A DNA stretch of 64,000 nucleotides, taken from Eggerthella sp. (lineage in GTDB: Bacteria > Actinomycetota > Coriobacteriia > Coriobacteriales > Eggerthellaceae). Position numbers and translations under genes: made by a program. Positions within the stretch are counted from its first letter, which is position 1. Every line of letters begins with the position of its first letter. The DNA is taken from positions 18,484 through 82,483 of the forward strand of contig JAUNWY010000008.1 of assembly GCA_030540085.1 (NCBI GenBank), read 5' to 3'. Shown here piece by piece: positions 33,996-43,233 of this stretch. Below the pieces are notes generated by a model that was not told the origin of the DNA, made no database searches, and saw nothing but the letters and a program-made list of their open reading frames with translations.

Positions 33996-35405
33996 CTACG
34001 CCAAGCCGAGCCAAGTTTGCATAGTGGGCGCCCAACCCGTGAAAAACACGATGAGGATCAGCGCAGGCACACCATACTTCACCCATAAGCGAGTCCACTT
34101 CGGGAATGCAATACCCTCGCCGCGATCAGCCTCTGCCATGAATTTATCCCAACCCCAGCCGCGCTTGGTGGTACAGAACAGCACGAAGAGCAAACAACCG
34201 ATGGGCAGGATGTTGTTGGAAAGGATAAAGTCTTCCAACGACTGCACATCGCCGATGCCCGGCACCAGGAAATCAGACCAGATGTTGTAGCCAAACACGC
34301 ACGGCAAGGAAAGAAGCGCCAAAATAGGTGCGTTGATTGCCACTGCACGCTTGCGGGAAATATCCCACTGATCCATGGTGAAGCGAAGAATCGCCTCAAA
34401 CACGGCAATGACCGAAGAGAGCGCCGCAGCTGCAACAAAGAGGAAGAACAGCGTGCACCACAAATGGCCCAAAGGCATCTGCTCGAATACCGTAGGCAAT
34501 GTGAGGAACACCAAACCAGGGCCAGCATCAGGGCTGATGCCATAAGCGAAGCAAGCTGGGAAGATGATAAGGCCCGCCATGATGGCAACCAAGGCATCAA
34601 GCAGGGCAACGTTTACCGCCTCACCCGTGAGCTTCCTATCGCGCGTCACATAGCTGCCGAAAATAGACATGGAGCCAACACCGATTGAGAGCATGAACAT
34701 GGCCTGGCTCATTGCAGCGTAGACAATCTGGGGGAAGCTGGCATTGGGGTTGTTGAAGAGGTTGTCGAAGTTGGGCAGCAGGTAGAACTCCAATCCAGCC
34801 TGGCCACCTTCCAACGTAAGGGAGTGCACACACAGAAGAGCCATGATGACGAACAGCGCCGCCATCATCACCTTGGTAATACGCTCGACACCCTTCTGCA
34901 CGCCCATGGCACACACGCCAAAACCGATAGCGGCAACCAAAAGCATCCAGCCTGTAAGCTCCATGGGGTTACCGAGCATCGATCCGAACACCATCGTGAC
35001 ATCTTCCGTGCCGTCGAACGTGCCCATTGCCGCCTTCACAAAGTAGGCAATGGTCCAGCCACACACCACGGTGTAGAACATCATAAGCAGATAGCAGCCA
35101 ACCAAACCAAGCCACTTGAAGCGATGCCACTTCGAGCCCTGCGGCTCCAGAGCCTCGTAGCTACGCGCTAGCGAACGGTAGCTGGCGCGACCCATAGCAA
35201 ACTCCATCACCAGCAGCGGCACGCCAAGCACCACCAGGAAAAACAGGATGAGGAGAACGAATGCCGCACCGCCGTATTCGCCTGTGATGTAGGGGAAGCG
35301 CCAGATGTTGCCCAAGCCGATAGCGCAACCAGCGCTGATTAGAATGAACCCAAGGCGGCTTGAGAACTTCTCACGCCCTTCGTCTACGATTTCTTTATCT
35401 GCCAC
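33996..35405 (-). CDS. NSS-family sodium-dependent symporter (copy A)
   Basis: A 469-residue neurotransmitter:sodium symporter of 11 to 12 spans. The TM1 signature SAGCAIGLGNIWRFPYITGEYGG (first unwound helix holding substrate and Na+) is present in pieces, with the TM6 FMLSIGVGSMSIFGSY region. Bacterial members (MhsT, TnaT, LeuT) take up amino acids with Na+. Start at 35405 is a GTG behind AGGAGAAACTGCT; a longer frame to 35468 lacks a ribosome site. The next gene upstream is a clear paralogue. Substrate likely an amino acid, not further specified. Confidence 0.9.
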   Translation of the reverse strand: MADKEIVDEGREKFSSRLGFILISAGCAIGLGNIWRFPYITGEYGGAAFVLLILFFLVVLGVPLLVMEFAMGRASYRSLARSYEALEPQGSKWHRFKWLGLVGCYLLMMFYTVVCGWTIAYFVKAAMGTFDGTEDVTMVFGSMLGNPMELTGWMLLVAAIGFGVCAMGVQKGVERITKVMMAALFVIMALLCVHSLTLEGGQAGLEFYLLPNFDNLFNNPNASFPQIVYAAMSQAMFMLSIGVGSMSIFGSYVTRDRKLTGEAVNVALLDALVAIMAGLIIFPACFAYGISPDAGPGLVFLTLPTVFEQMPLGHLWCTLFFLFVAAAALSSVIAVFEAILRFTMDQWDISRKRAVAINAPILALLSLPCVFGYNIWSDFLVPGIGDVQSLEDFILSNNILPIGCLLFVLFCTTKRGWGWDKFMAEADRGEGIAFPKWTRLWVKYGVPALILIVFFTGWAPTMQTWLGLA

Positions 35406-35516
35406 AGCAGTTTCTCCTCTGCTTTCAATTGCAATGTTCGAAGTATACGCTCTTGAACTCCAAGGCAAGAGTTCAAGTCGCCGAATCGTCTCGGCAGGTA
35501 AGAGCCGAGCGGCACG

Positions 35517-36947
35517 CTACATATTCAGCCAGAAAGTGATTTTGGGCACCCATCCTGCTACGAAAATAACGATGATCAGCAGCGGCACACCGTAACGAGT
35601 CCAAACGTACAGGAATTTCGGATACGCCATGCCCTCGCCTTCGTTGGCTTCAGCAAGGAAGTTCTTCCAACCCCAGCCGGAGCGGCGGGTACAGAACAGG
35701 GCGAATACCAAAGCGCCCAACACCAGGAAGTTGTTGGATACCAAGAAGTCCTCCAACGACTGGATGTCGCCGATGCCGGGAATCTGCACGCCCGACCATA
35801 CAGAAAAGCCCAAAACGCACGGCAGGGAAAGCAACGCCAGCAAAGGCCCGTTGATGGCAACTGCTCGTTTGCGCGTGATATCCCACTGATCCATCGAAAA
35901 ACGCAGAATGTTCTCGAAGACCGCGATAACGGTTGAAAGTGCTGCAAAGGCCATGCACAGGAAGAATATCGTTCCCCACAGCTGGCCGAGCGGCATTTGC
36001 TCAAACACAGCAGGCAAGGTAAGAAACACCAGGTCGGGACCAGCGTCGGGCGCAACGCCATAAGCGAAGCATGCGGGGAAGATGATAAGGCCCGCCATGA
36101 TGGCAACCAAGGTATCCATACCCGCAATACGCACCGCTTCGCCCGTAAGCTTGTTGTCGCGTCCGATATAGCTACCGAAGATGGACATGCCACCAATGCC
36201 AACGGAAAGCATGAAGAACGCCTGACTCATTGCGGCATACAGGATTTCCGCGAAACTGGCGTTTGGATTGTTGAAGAGGTTGTCGAAATTGGGCAGCAGG
36301 TAGAATTCCAAACCCTCCTGGCCGCCTTCAAGAAGACACGAATGAACACAAAGGACAGCCATCAAAACAAACAGGGCGGCCATCATCACCTTGGTGATGC
36401 GCTCTACACCCTTCTGCACGCCAGCTGCGCAGATCGCAAAACCGACCAGCGTTACCAGCAGCATCCATCCCGCCATTTCAATCGGGTCGCCGATCATGGA
36501 AGAAAAGACAGTGGGAATATCATGCGTTCCGTCAAAGGTTCCTATGCCGGTTTTGAACAGGTAGGCAACCATCCAACCGCAAACGCTGGTGTAAAACATC
36601 ATCAGGACGTAGTTGCCAACAAGGGTAAACCACTTGAACCAATGCCACTTTGAGCCACGCGGCTCCAGGGCATTGAAGCTTCGTGCCGTCGAGCGATGGC
36701 TTGCGCGCCCTACAGAAAACTCCATCACCAGCAGCGGGACGCCGAGTACCACCAGGAAGAGCAGGATCATCAGAACGAACGCGGCACCGCCGTATTGTCC
36801 CGTGATGTAGGGGAAGCGCCAGATATTGCCCAGACCGATAGCGCAGCCTGCGCTGATAAGCAGAAAGCCCAAACGGCTAGAGAAACCTTCGCGCCCTTGC
36901 CCGTCTACGGAAGAGCCCGTGTTGTCGGTAGTGTTCTGGCTGGCCAT
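35517..36947 (-). CDS. NSS-family sodium-dependent symporter (copy B)
   Basis: A 476-residue NSS symporter, close paralogue of copy A with the same NIWRFPYITGQYGGAAFVLM TM1 segment, FFMLSVGIGGMSIFGSYIGR in TM6 and a matching C-terminus. Differences between the copies lie mostly in the N-terminal tail and the last helices. AAAGGCAGCTTGC precedes the ATG at 36947. The two genes are 111 bases apart in the same direction and may be transcribed together from the promoter region upstream, which has a leader hairpin (36976-37003). Confidence 0.9.
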   Translation of the reverse strand: MASQNTTDNTGSSVDGQGREGFSSRLGFLLISAGCAIGLGNIWRFPYITGQYGGAAFVLMILLFLVVLGVPLLVMEFSVGRASHRSTARSFNALEPRGSKWHWFKWFTLVGNYVLMMFYTSVCGWMVAYLFKTGIGTFDGTHDIPTVFSSMIGDPIEMAGWMLLVTLVGFAICAAGVQKGVERITKVMMAALFVLMAVLCVHSCLLEGGQEGLEFYLLPNFDNLFNNPNASFAEILYAAMSQAFFMLSVGIGGMSIFGSYIGRDNKLTGEAVRIAGMDTLVAIMAGLIIFPACFAYGVAPDAGPDLVFLTLPAVFEQMPLGQLWGTIFFLCMAFAALSTVIAVFENILRFSMDQWDITRKRAVAINGPLLALLSLPCVLGFSVWSGVQIPGIGDIQSLEDFLVSNNFLVLGALVFALFCTRRSGWGWKNFLAEANEGEGMAYPKFLYVWTRYGVPLLIIVIFVAGWVPKITFWLNM

Positions 36948-37354
36948 GCAAGCTGCCTTTCTTGTCGTAAACGAAAACGGTTATGCCAAAAGACATAACC
37001 GTTCAATGATACGCGTTTTGTAACTAGAACAGGGTGTCAACCTCTCCCATTCGCATCCGCGGGCAAGCCAACGGCGTGCGGCCCTTCGCATCCGCGGGCA
37101 AACAGCTGATAGCTTCGGTGGTGCACATTCGGATGGCCGTCTGCCCCATACCACTCCAAGATCCGCTAAACAGACGCCTCGCCTCAGGGCATGAGCACAC
37201 CCGCTCAAACCTAGCGGTTACGACACCTCTCCCTCAAATCAAACAACGCGTTCCCTCGAGGGCGACAGCATACACCGCCTCCTGAAGCGCAAACGCAAAG
37301 CGACAAGCACTATCAGCAGGCCACCACCAGCAGCCACTACCAACAGCCCCCTCG
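36948..37354. other. Intergenic region upstream of NSS copy B
   Basis: About 407 bases, no convincing gene. Contains the leader hairpin at 36976-37003 and a 17-bp direct repeat TTCGCATCCGCGGGCAA at 37050-37066 and 37085-37101. Confidence 0.55.
36976..37003 (-). promoter_or_regulatory. Leader hairpin of NSS copy B
   Basis: Perfect 10-bp inverted repeat AACGGTTATG / CATAACCGTT with an 8-nt loop; read on the minus strand it is followed by TTCGTTT, so it looks like a weak terminator/attenuator in the 5' leader. TATCAT just upstream (37006-37011) could be a -10. Confidence 0.5.
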
Positions 37355-39253
37355 CTAGGCGTTGATTTCGCGTAGGAACTCTTCGCCATACCGCTCGAGC
37401 TTCTTCTGCCCAACACCCTGAACATCCAGGAATTGGGCTTCGTCCTTCGGGCGGGCAAGGCACATGGCACGCAAAGCCGCATCCGAGAACACCACGTAGG
37501 GAGGCACGGTGGCTTCGGTTGCTATGCGCTTGCGCAAAGCGCGCAGACGCTCGAACAATTCAGCATCCATCGGATCAAGGCCTTCTGCAGCCTTCGCCTT
37601 TTTCGGCGCATCGGAGCCGACCGCACCGAAGGCGGCACTTGCCCCTTCAGCCCCTTTCAAACGCGTTATGCGCTCAGGCGGACGCTTCATGGCAAGCGAG
37701 AATTCAGGCACCGCAGCTTCGCGGGCGCGAACGCCCAAGCCGACGAGGGGATAGCGCCCCTCCCCTATCTGCAGGTAGCCTTCGCTTGCCAAGATTTCAA
37801 TGATTTCTTTGATTCTTGCCGCCGAGTCGTCAGGCAAAGTGCCGTAAGTACGCGAGCTTTCCAGGCCGAACTCGAAAATGCGCTGGCTTCTGGAACCATG
37901 CAGCACATCAGCCACCACGGATTTGCCGAAACGACCGCGCAATTCCTGAACACAGCGCATAACAGCGCGAGCCTGCAAGGTTACATCCAGCGCTTGATAC
38001 GACCCCTCGCAATTGGAGCAATTGCCGCACTCCGCAGCAGATTCGTCCCCGAAATAATCCAGGATATGACCGCGCAAACAGCGCGTAGTAAGACAGTAGC
38101 CTGTCATGGCAGCCAGCAAGCGACGCTGCGAGGCACGCACCAATTCGCGCTCTTCGGGCGTAAGGGCCTCATTTTCCACTTCTTGCTCGATAAAGAATCG
38201 GCACGTGCCGATATCGCTGTCGTTCCACAGCAGCAAACACTCCGACGACTCGCCGTCGCGACCAGCACGACCCGCTTCCTGGTAATACGCCTCCAACGAA
38301 CCAGGCATATTGTGGTGGATAACGTAGCGCACATTCGATTTGTCGATGCCCATGCCAAACGCATTGGTGGCAACCATGATGGGAGCGTCATCCAGCACAA
38401 ACGCCTGTTGCGAATCGGTGCGCTCCTGAACCGAAAGGCCCGCATGGTAGCGAACCGCCTTCACGCCGGCTTCCACCAATGTCTCATGCACCTTTTCGAC
38501 GTCTTTGCGCGTGGAGCAATACACAATGCCCGAGTCTTGCGGATGATTCAAAGCGTACGCAACAATACGCGCCAGCTTGCGCTTTGAGGGAAGCTGCTCA
38601 ACAGCAAAGTGAAGGTTGGGGCGATCAAACCCGGTAACCACGGTAGCGGGTTCGTGCAAGCCCAACAGCGAAACGATGTCTTCGCGAACCTTCTCTGTTG
38701 CCGTTGCCGTAAGCGCCGCAACAATGGGACGTTTTGGCAGAGCGTCGATAAATTCACCTATTCCCAGGTAGGCAGGGCGAAAATCCTGCCCCCACTGCGA
38801 AACGCAATGGGCTTCATCGATAGCGATTAGGGGAATGTTTGCCTGAGAGGCAAATTCGATGAATCGAGGATCGGCCAACCGTTCGGGAGCTACATACATG
38901 ATGTCATAGGTACCCGCCAACGCACGGCGCATCACGGTACCTTGCTGACCAGGGGTGAGCGTAGAGTTCAAATACGAGCCACGCACACCAGCGTCAAGCA
39001 AGGCACGTACCTGGTCGCCCATAAGGGAAACCAAGGGCGACACTACCAGGGTCAAGCCCGGCAACACCACACCTGGTATTTGGTAGCAAATCGACTTGCC
39101 CGCACCCGTCGGCATCACGCCCAGGCAATCACGCCCGGAAAGCACGGCTTCCACCAGAGTTTCCTGACCAGGGCGAAAGCCATCATAGCCGAAATGCTTT
39201 TTCAGCGCCGCACGGGCAGCATCCATTGCTCCCTCGCTCGATTCTTCGGTCAC
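37355..39253 (-). CDS. recQ: ATP-dependent DNA helicase RecQ
   Basis: A 632-residue RecQ. Motif I MPTGAGKSICYQIP and the DEAH-like IDEAHCVSQWGQDFRPAY box are in the first RecA domain, the second has QEAGRAGRDGESSECLLLW. The RQC zinc cluster CGNCSNC follows (about residue 370), and a C-terminal HRDC-like domain ends MCLARPKDEAQFLDVQGVGQ. It unwinds DNA at stalled forks and in recombination. The GTG start at 39253 has GGAGG seven bases upstream; the extra 14 codons of the longer frame lie in leader DNA. A 128-bp inverted-repeat element lies just upstream. Confidence 0.95.
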   Translation of the reverse strand: MTEESSEGAMDAARAALKKHFGYDGFRPGQETLVEAVLSGRDCLGVMPTGAGKSICYQIPGVVLPGLTLVVSPLVSLMGDQVRALLDAGVRGSYLNSTLTPGQQGTVMRRALAGTYDIMYVAPERLADPRFIEFASQANIPLIAIDEAHCVSQWGQDFRPAYLGIGEFIDALPKRPIVAALTATATEKVREDIVSLLGLHEPATVVTGFDRPNLHFAVEQLPSKRKLARIVAYALNHPQDSGIVYCSTRKDVEKVHETLVEAGVKAVRYHAGLSVQERTDSQQAFVLDDAPIMVATNAFGMGIDKSNVRYVIHHNMPGSLEAYYQEAGRAGRDGESSECLLLWNDSDIGTCRFFIEQEVENEALTPEERELVRASQRRLLAAMTGYCLTTRCLRGHILDYFGDESAAECGNCSNCEGSYQALDVTLQARAVMRCVQELRGRFGKSVVADVLHGSRSQRIFEFGLESSRTYGTLPDDSAARIKEIIEILASEGYLQIGEGRYPLVGLGVRAREAAVPEFSLAMKRPPERITRLKGAEGASAAFGAVGSDAPKKAKAAEGLDPMDAELFERLRALRKRIATEATVPPYVVFSDAALRAMCLARPKDEAQFLDVQGVGQKKLERYGEEFLREINA

Positions 39254-39287
39254 CGAACATCCTCCAAAACAAAAATTAGAACTTTTT

Positions 39288-39415
39288 TGCATCAATTTTT
39301 CGATTAGGGACTGCCGAGCAGGCCCAAACCTCGGGAAAACCCCGCTGGAAGGACAAATTGTCCTCGATTTTGGCCAAAATCGAGCTTCCTGGAATCCCTA
39401 ATCGAAAATGATGCA
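39288..39415. repeat. 128-bp inverted-repeat (MITE-like) element
   Basis: Terminal inverted repeats of 21 to 23 bp: TGCATCA-TTTT-CGATTAGGGA at the left and its complement at the right, differing by a 2-nt insertion. Inside are palindromes GGACAAATTGTCC (39351-39363) and CGATTTTGGCCAAAATCG (39365-39382). Placed between gatB and the recQ start. Unrelated in sequence to the 131-bp elements. Confidence 0.75.
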
Positions 39416-39520
39416 GCAACACCGCTTTTTCTGTTTAAGCGCCAAGCGCCCGACCCAAACGGGCCGGGCGCTTGAAACGATGCGCTCATTTAGGCAACGC
39501 ATCGCATTTATATAGCTTGG

Positions 39521-41113
39521 CTACGAAAGCTTCTGAGCAAGCAGCTGGTTGATAACCTTCGGGTTGCCCTGGCCTTTCATCTGCTTCATGCATTGGCCGA
39601 CGAAGAAGCCCAGCAGGCCCGTTTTTCCTGCCTTATACTGTTCAACCTTGTCAGGGAAAGCAGCGAGCACGCCATCGACAACAGCCTCAATAGCACCCGT
39701 ATCGGATACCTGCTTCATGCCACGCTCTTCGATGATGACGGAAGGATCCTTGTCGTCTTCGAGCACGATGGCAAACACTTCCTTTGCCTGCTTGGAAGAA
39801 ATGGTGTCTTCGGCGAGGAGCTTAACCAATTCCACTGCGCGTGCAGGCGAAAGAGCGGTTTGCGCCATATCCGAAACACCGTTGGCATTCGCATAAGCGG
39901 CAACATCATTGATGATGAGGTTTGCCAGAGGCTTGGCCAGCTTGTTCGAATCATTCGCTGCTTCAGCCATGCAGGCCTCGAAGAAATTCGAAGTGCTGCG
40001 ATGCTCCACCAAGTGGCGAGCGTCGTAAGCGGAAAGACCGAACTCCGATTCGAAGCGCTTTGCCTTTTCGTCGGGAAGCTCGGGCAACTTAGCACGAACA
40101 CCCTCGATGAATTCATCGGACAAGTCGTAGGGAGCCAGGTCGGGCTCAGGGAACAGGCGGTAGTCGTCTGCCGTTTCCTTCACACGCATAACGATGGTGC
40201 GTTTGGCGCTGGGGTCCCAATGGCGGGTTTCCTGGTAAATGATGCCGCCCTCTTCCAGAACCTCAGCCTGACGGCAGATCTCGTAAGCCAAGCCGTCGTG
40301 AAGGTTCTTGAAGGAGTTCATGTTCTTGAGCTCGGTCTTGGTGCCCAGCTCGGTAGAACCGCGGCGGCGCAGGGAAACGTTGCCGTCGCAACGCAGCGAG
40401 CCTTCCTCCATCGAGCAGTCGGAAATGCCGATGGCCAGATAAATCTGGCGAAGCTTCTGCATGAACAGACGAGCCTCTTCGGGCGTGCGAAGGTCGGGCT
40501 TGGTTACTAACTCGATAAGAGGCGTACCTGCACGGTTATAATCGACCAGCGAATGGGTAGCACCGGCAATACGACCTTCGCCGCCGCCGATGTGGATCAT
40601 CTTGCCTGCGTCCTCTTCCATATGGATACGCTCGATGCCCACATGGGCAACGTAGCCATCTTCGGTGCGAGTAACGTTTGCTGCAGTGGTGCCTTCAGCG
40701 CCCTGCTCGCCTGGCTTCAAATCGCCCAGATCGATGCGCTCCTTGGCGGCAGCGCCATCAACATCCAAATCCAAATGACCGCGCATGCAGAAGGCAACGG
40801 GGCCTTGCGTGGTCTGGAAGTTCTTGGCCATATCGGGATACATGTAGTTCTTGCGGTAGAACATAGAGCGCTTCTCGATGTCGCAGTTGGTGGCCAGACC
40901 AGCCAACACGATAGATTCGATTGCCGCCTTGTTCGGCACTGGCAAAGCACCAGGCAAGCCGAGGCATACCGGGCAGGTATGCGTATTGGGCTCAGCGCCA
41001 AATTCGAGCTTGCAGCTGCAGAACATCTTGGTTTCAAGCGTGGTGAGCTCGGCATGGATTTCCAGGCCGATAACCGCTTCCCAATCTTCAAGTACTTGTT
41101 CGAGCTTCTTCAC
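39521..41113 (-). CDS. gatB: Aspartyl/glutamyl-tRNA amidotransferase subunit B
   Basis: A 530-residue GatB, the tRNA-binding and kinase-like subunit that activates Glu/Asp on mischarged tRNA. The start WEAVIGLEIHAELTTLETKM, CPVCLGLPGALPVPN (zinc site with FCSCKLEFG) and AGTPLIELVTKPDLRTPEEA are all conserved; the C-terminal YqeY/tail domain (about 400-530) is present. Length is a little above the norm of about 480-500. Its ATG lies two bases from the gatA stop. It makes Gln-tRNA and/or Asn-tRNA in organisms lacking GlnRS or AsnRS. Confidence 0.97.
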   Translation of the reverse strand: MKKLEQVLEDWEAVIGLEIHAELTTLETKMFCSCKLEFGAEPNTHTCPVCLGLPGALPVPNKAAIESIVLAGLATNCDIEKRSMFYRKNYMYPDMAKNFQTTQGPVAFCMRGHLDLDVDGAAAKERIDLGDLKPGEQGAEGTTAANVTRTEDGYVAHVGIERIHMEEDAGKMIHIGGGEGRIAGATHSLVDYNRAGTPLIELVTKPDLRTPEEARLFMQKLRQIYLAIGISDCSMEEGSLRCDGNVSLRRRGSTELGTKTELKNMNSFKNLHDGLAYEICRQAEVLEEGGIIYQETRHWDPSAKRTIVMRVKETADDYRLFPEPDLAPYDLSDEFIEGVRAKLPELPDEKAKRFESEFGLSAYDARHLVEHRSTSNFFEACMAEAANDSNKLAKPLANLIINDVAAYANANGVSDMAQTALSPARAVELVKLLAEDTISSKQAKEVFAIVLEDDKDPSVIIEERGMKQVSDTGAIEAVVDGVLAAFPDKVEQYKAGKTGLLGFFVGQCMKQMKGQGNPKVINQLLAQKLS

Positions 41114-41115
41114 GG

Positions 41116-42609
41116 TTATTCACCATCCTTTCCATCGGCAAATGCCGGAGCAACGGGAGCTGCGCCGTATACCATTTCGAGTGCGGCAGCAGCGCGCAGC
41201 ATGTTTTCGTCCTTGAAAGCAGGGCTGATGAGCTGAACGCCCACAGGCATGCCAGAGTCGGCGCCCAAGCCAACAGGCATGCTCATGCCGCCGTTGCCAG
41301 CGATGTTGATGGAAATGGTGAACATATCGGAAAGGTACATCGAGGTGGGGTCTGCGATTTCACCGAACTTGAACGCGGTGCGCGGAGCAACCGGAGCGAT
41401 GATGCAATCAACCTTTTCGTATGCTTTCACGTAGTCCTGGGTGATAAGGGTGCGAACCTGCTGAGCCGGGTAGTAGTACTTTTCGTATACGCCCGCGGAA
41501 AGCAGGTAGCTGCCCAACATGATGCGGCGGCGCGCCTCAGGGCCGAAGCCAGCGGAGCGGGAAGCCTCATATTGATGCCCCAGGTCCTTGCAACCAGGCT
41601 CGCAGTAACCATAACGGACGGAATCGAAACGAGCCAAGTTGGAGAACGCCTCGCAGGGGCCGAGCACATAGTATGCGCTCATTGCTGCCTGGGCATTGGG
41701 GAGCTCAACCTCTACGATTTCCGCACCCATCTGACGAAGGTGCTCTACCGCCTCTTCGACCTTGGCACGAACCTCGGGAGCCAAGCCCTCTGCTTCCATA
41801 AAGGCAGGAACAACGCCGATGCGCATACCAGAAACACCTTCGGCAAGATTTGCCGTGAAATCGGTGGTTACCGGCTGGCTGGTGCAATCAAGCGGATCGT
41901 GGCCAGCAAGGGCGTTCATGGCAAGAGCGGCGTCCTGAACGTTGCGAGCAAACGGGCCAACCTGATCAAGGGAGGAACCGAAGGCTACAACGCCGTAGCG
42001 GGAAACCACGCCATACGTCGGCTTCACGGCAACCGTGCCGCAGAAGCTGCCAGGCTGACGGATGGAACCGCCCGTATCAGAGCCCAGAGTTAGCGTTGCA
42101 AGACCAGCAGCCACTGCAGCAGAAGAGCCGCCAGAAGATCCGCCGGGCACACGCTCCAGATCCCACGGGTTGAAGGTACGGCCGAATGCCGAAGTTTCCG
42201 TGGAAGAGCCAAAGGCAAATTCGTCCATGTTGAGCTTGCCCAGCGGAATGCCACCAGCTTCGATGATCTTGCTTACGCACGTTGCGGTATAGGGCGAAAC
42301 GTAGTTTTCCAGCATGAGGGAAGAGCAGGTGGTGTGAGTACCCTCCAGGTTCATGTTGTCCTTGAAAGCAACAGGCACGCCCGCCAACGGGCCAGCCTGG
42401 GCGATATCGCCCGCAGCAATGGCAGCGTCAACACGTGCCGCTGCCGCAAGGGCAGCTTCTTCGGTGGTTTCAAGGAAAGCATGTACCGCCTTGTCGGCAG
42501 AAGCGATGCGAGCCAAAGAGCTTTCTGCAACTTCCTTGGCGCTGAATTCTTTGGCGGTAAGGCCTGCCTGGATCTGAGCTACTGAAAGCTCTGCGAATGC
42601 TTGAGCCAC
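41116..42609 (-). CDS. gatA: Aspartyl/glutamyl-tRNA amidotransferase subunit A
   Basis: A 497-residue amidase-signature glutaminase. The Lys-cisSer-Ser triad segments are AFKDNMNLEG, GGSSGGSSAAVAAG and GSDTGGSIRQPGSFCGTVA. It releases ammonia from glutamine and passes it to GatB. The GTG start overlaps the gatC stop in TAGTG, a tight coupling. Domain order and length are normal. Confidence 0.97.
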   Translation of the reverse strand: MAQAFAELSVAQIQAGLTAKEFSAKEVAESSLARIASADKAVHAFLETTEEAALAAAARVDAAIAAGDIAQAGPLAGVPVAFKDNMNLEGTHTTCSSLMLENYVSPYTATCVSKIIEAGGIPLGKLNMDEFAFGSSTETSAFGRTFNPWDLERVPGGSSGGSSAAVAAGLATLTLGSDTGGSIRQPGSFCGTVAVKPTYGVVSRYGVVAFGSSLDQVGPFARNVQDAALAMNALAGHDPLDCTSQPVTTDFTANLAEGVSGMRIGVVPAFMEAEGLAPEVRAKVEEAVEHLRQMGAEIVEVELPNAQAAMSAYYVLGPCEAFSNLARFDSVRYGYCEPGCKDLGHQYEASRSAGFGPEARRRIMLGSYLLSAGVYEKYYYPAQQVRTLITQDYVKAYEKVDCIIAPVAPRTAFKFGEIADPTSMYLSDMFTISINIAGNGGMSMPVGLGADSGMPVGVQLISPAFKDENMLRAAAALEMVYGAAPVAPAFADGKDGE

Positions 42610-42917
42610 TACTCGTCACCTCCACCCAGAATTGCGGGAATAAGGAAGCTGCCATCCTGCTGCTTCGGTGCGTTTTCAAGGGCTACTTCCTGAGTGAAGC
42701 TTTCGCCCTCAACGTCTTCGCGCATAACGTTGGAAAGGTTTCCGATGGGATGGAAGGTGGGCTCTACGCCCTCCAAGTTGTATTCAGTGATAGGCTTCAG
42801 GCTTTCGATGATGTTGTTCAGGTCGACGGTCATTTCCGTAACCTCTTCATCGGTCAGCCCGATGCGTGCGTACGTGGCAATCCCGCGTACGTCCTTTTCG
42901 GTGAGATGCTGAGTCAT
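42609..42917 (-). CDS. gatC: Aspartyl/glutamyl-tRNA amidotransferase subunit C
   Basis: A 102-residue GatC, the small subunit that wraps and stabilises GatA-GatB. The N-terminal TEKDVRGIATYARIGLTDEE and the LEGVEPTFHPIGN motif are typical. It is first in the gatCAB operon; AAGGAATACC precedes the start. Confidence 0.95.
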   Translation of the reverse strand: MTQHLTEKDVRGIATYARIGLTDEEVTEMTVDLNNIIESLKPITEYNLEGVEPTFHPIGNLSNVMREDVEGESFTQEVALENAPKQQDGSFLIPAILGGGDE

Positions 42918-43233
42918 GGTATTCCTTCATCGTTTTTCATGCCAAAAATGGCACAACTCTAGAACGTTCCCATGATAGCAAACCACACCGCACAACTGTT
43001 GCAGCCAAACGTTTACGCAGGATACGTTCATCGAATGGAAAAAATGACAGCACGCAAGCGGGAGTCGGGCGGAAAACGCCCTTCGCCCAACTCCCGCACG
43101 GCAGTACGTCCTGACCATCTGCCCATTAAGCCCATACGCAGGCAGGGCTGACGAAATCGGAAAACAAGAAAGCCGCCCAAGCGGGCGGCTTTCCGAATGC
43201 ACTTAGTGCGAAATCAACTGCTTCAGCAGATGA
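42918..43233. other. Intergenic region upstream of gatC
   Basis: About 316 bases without a gene. It holds a long hairpin GCGGGAGTCGGGCG / CGCCCAACTCCCGC (43058-43097, one mismatch) and the terminator of the enoate reductase gene (43160-43192). The gatCAB promoter must lie here but no clear -10/-35 was seen. Confidence 0.55.
43160..43192 (-). terminator. Terminator of the enoate reductase gene
   Basis: Perfect 10-bp stem AAAGCCGCCC / GGGCGGCTTT with an AAGC loop; minus-strand T-rich tail TCTTGTTTTCC. Confidence 0.9.

Noticed and set aside
37034..37285. Short plus-strand frame in the 37.0-37.35 kb gap
   Set aside because: It runs through the direct repeats, has no ribosome site and no family similarity.
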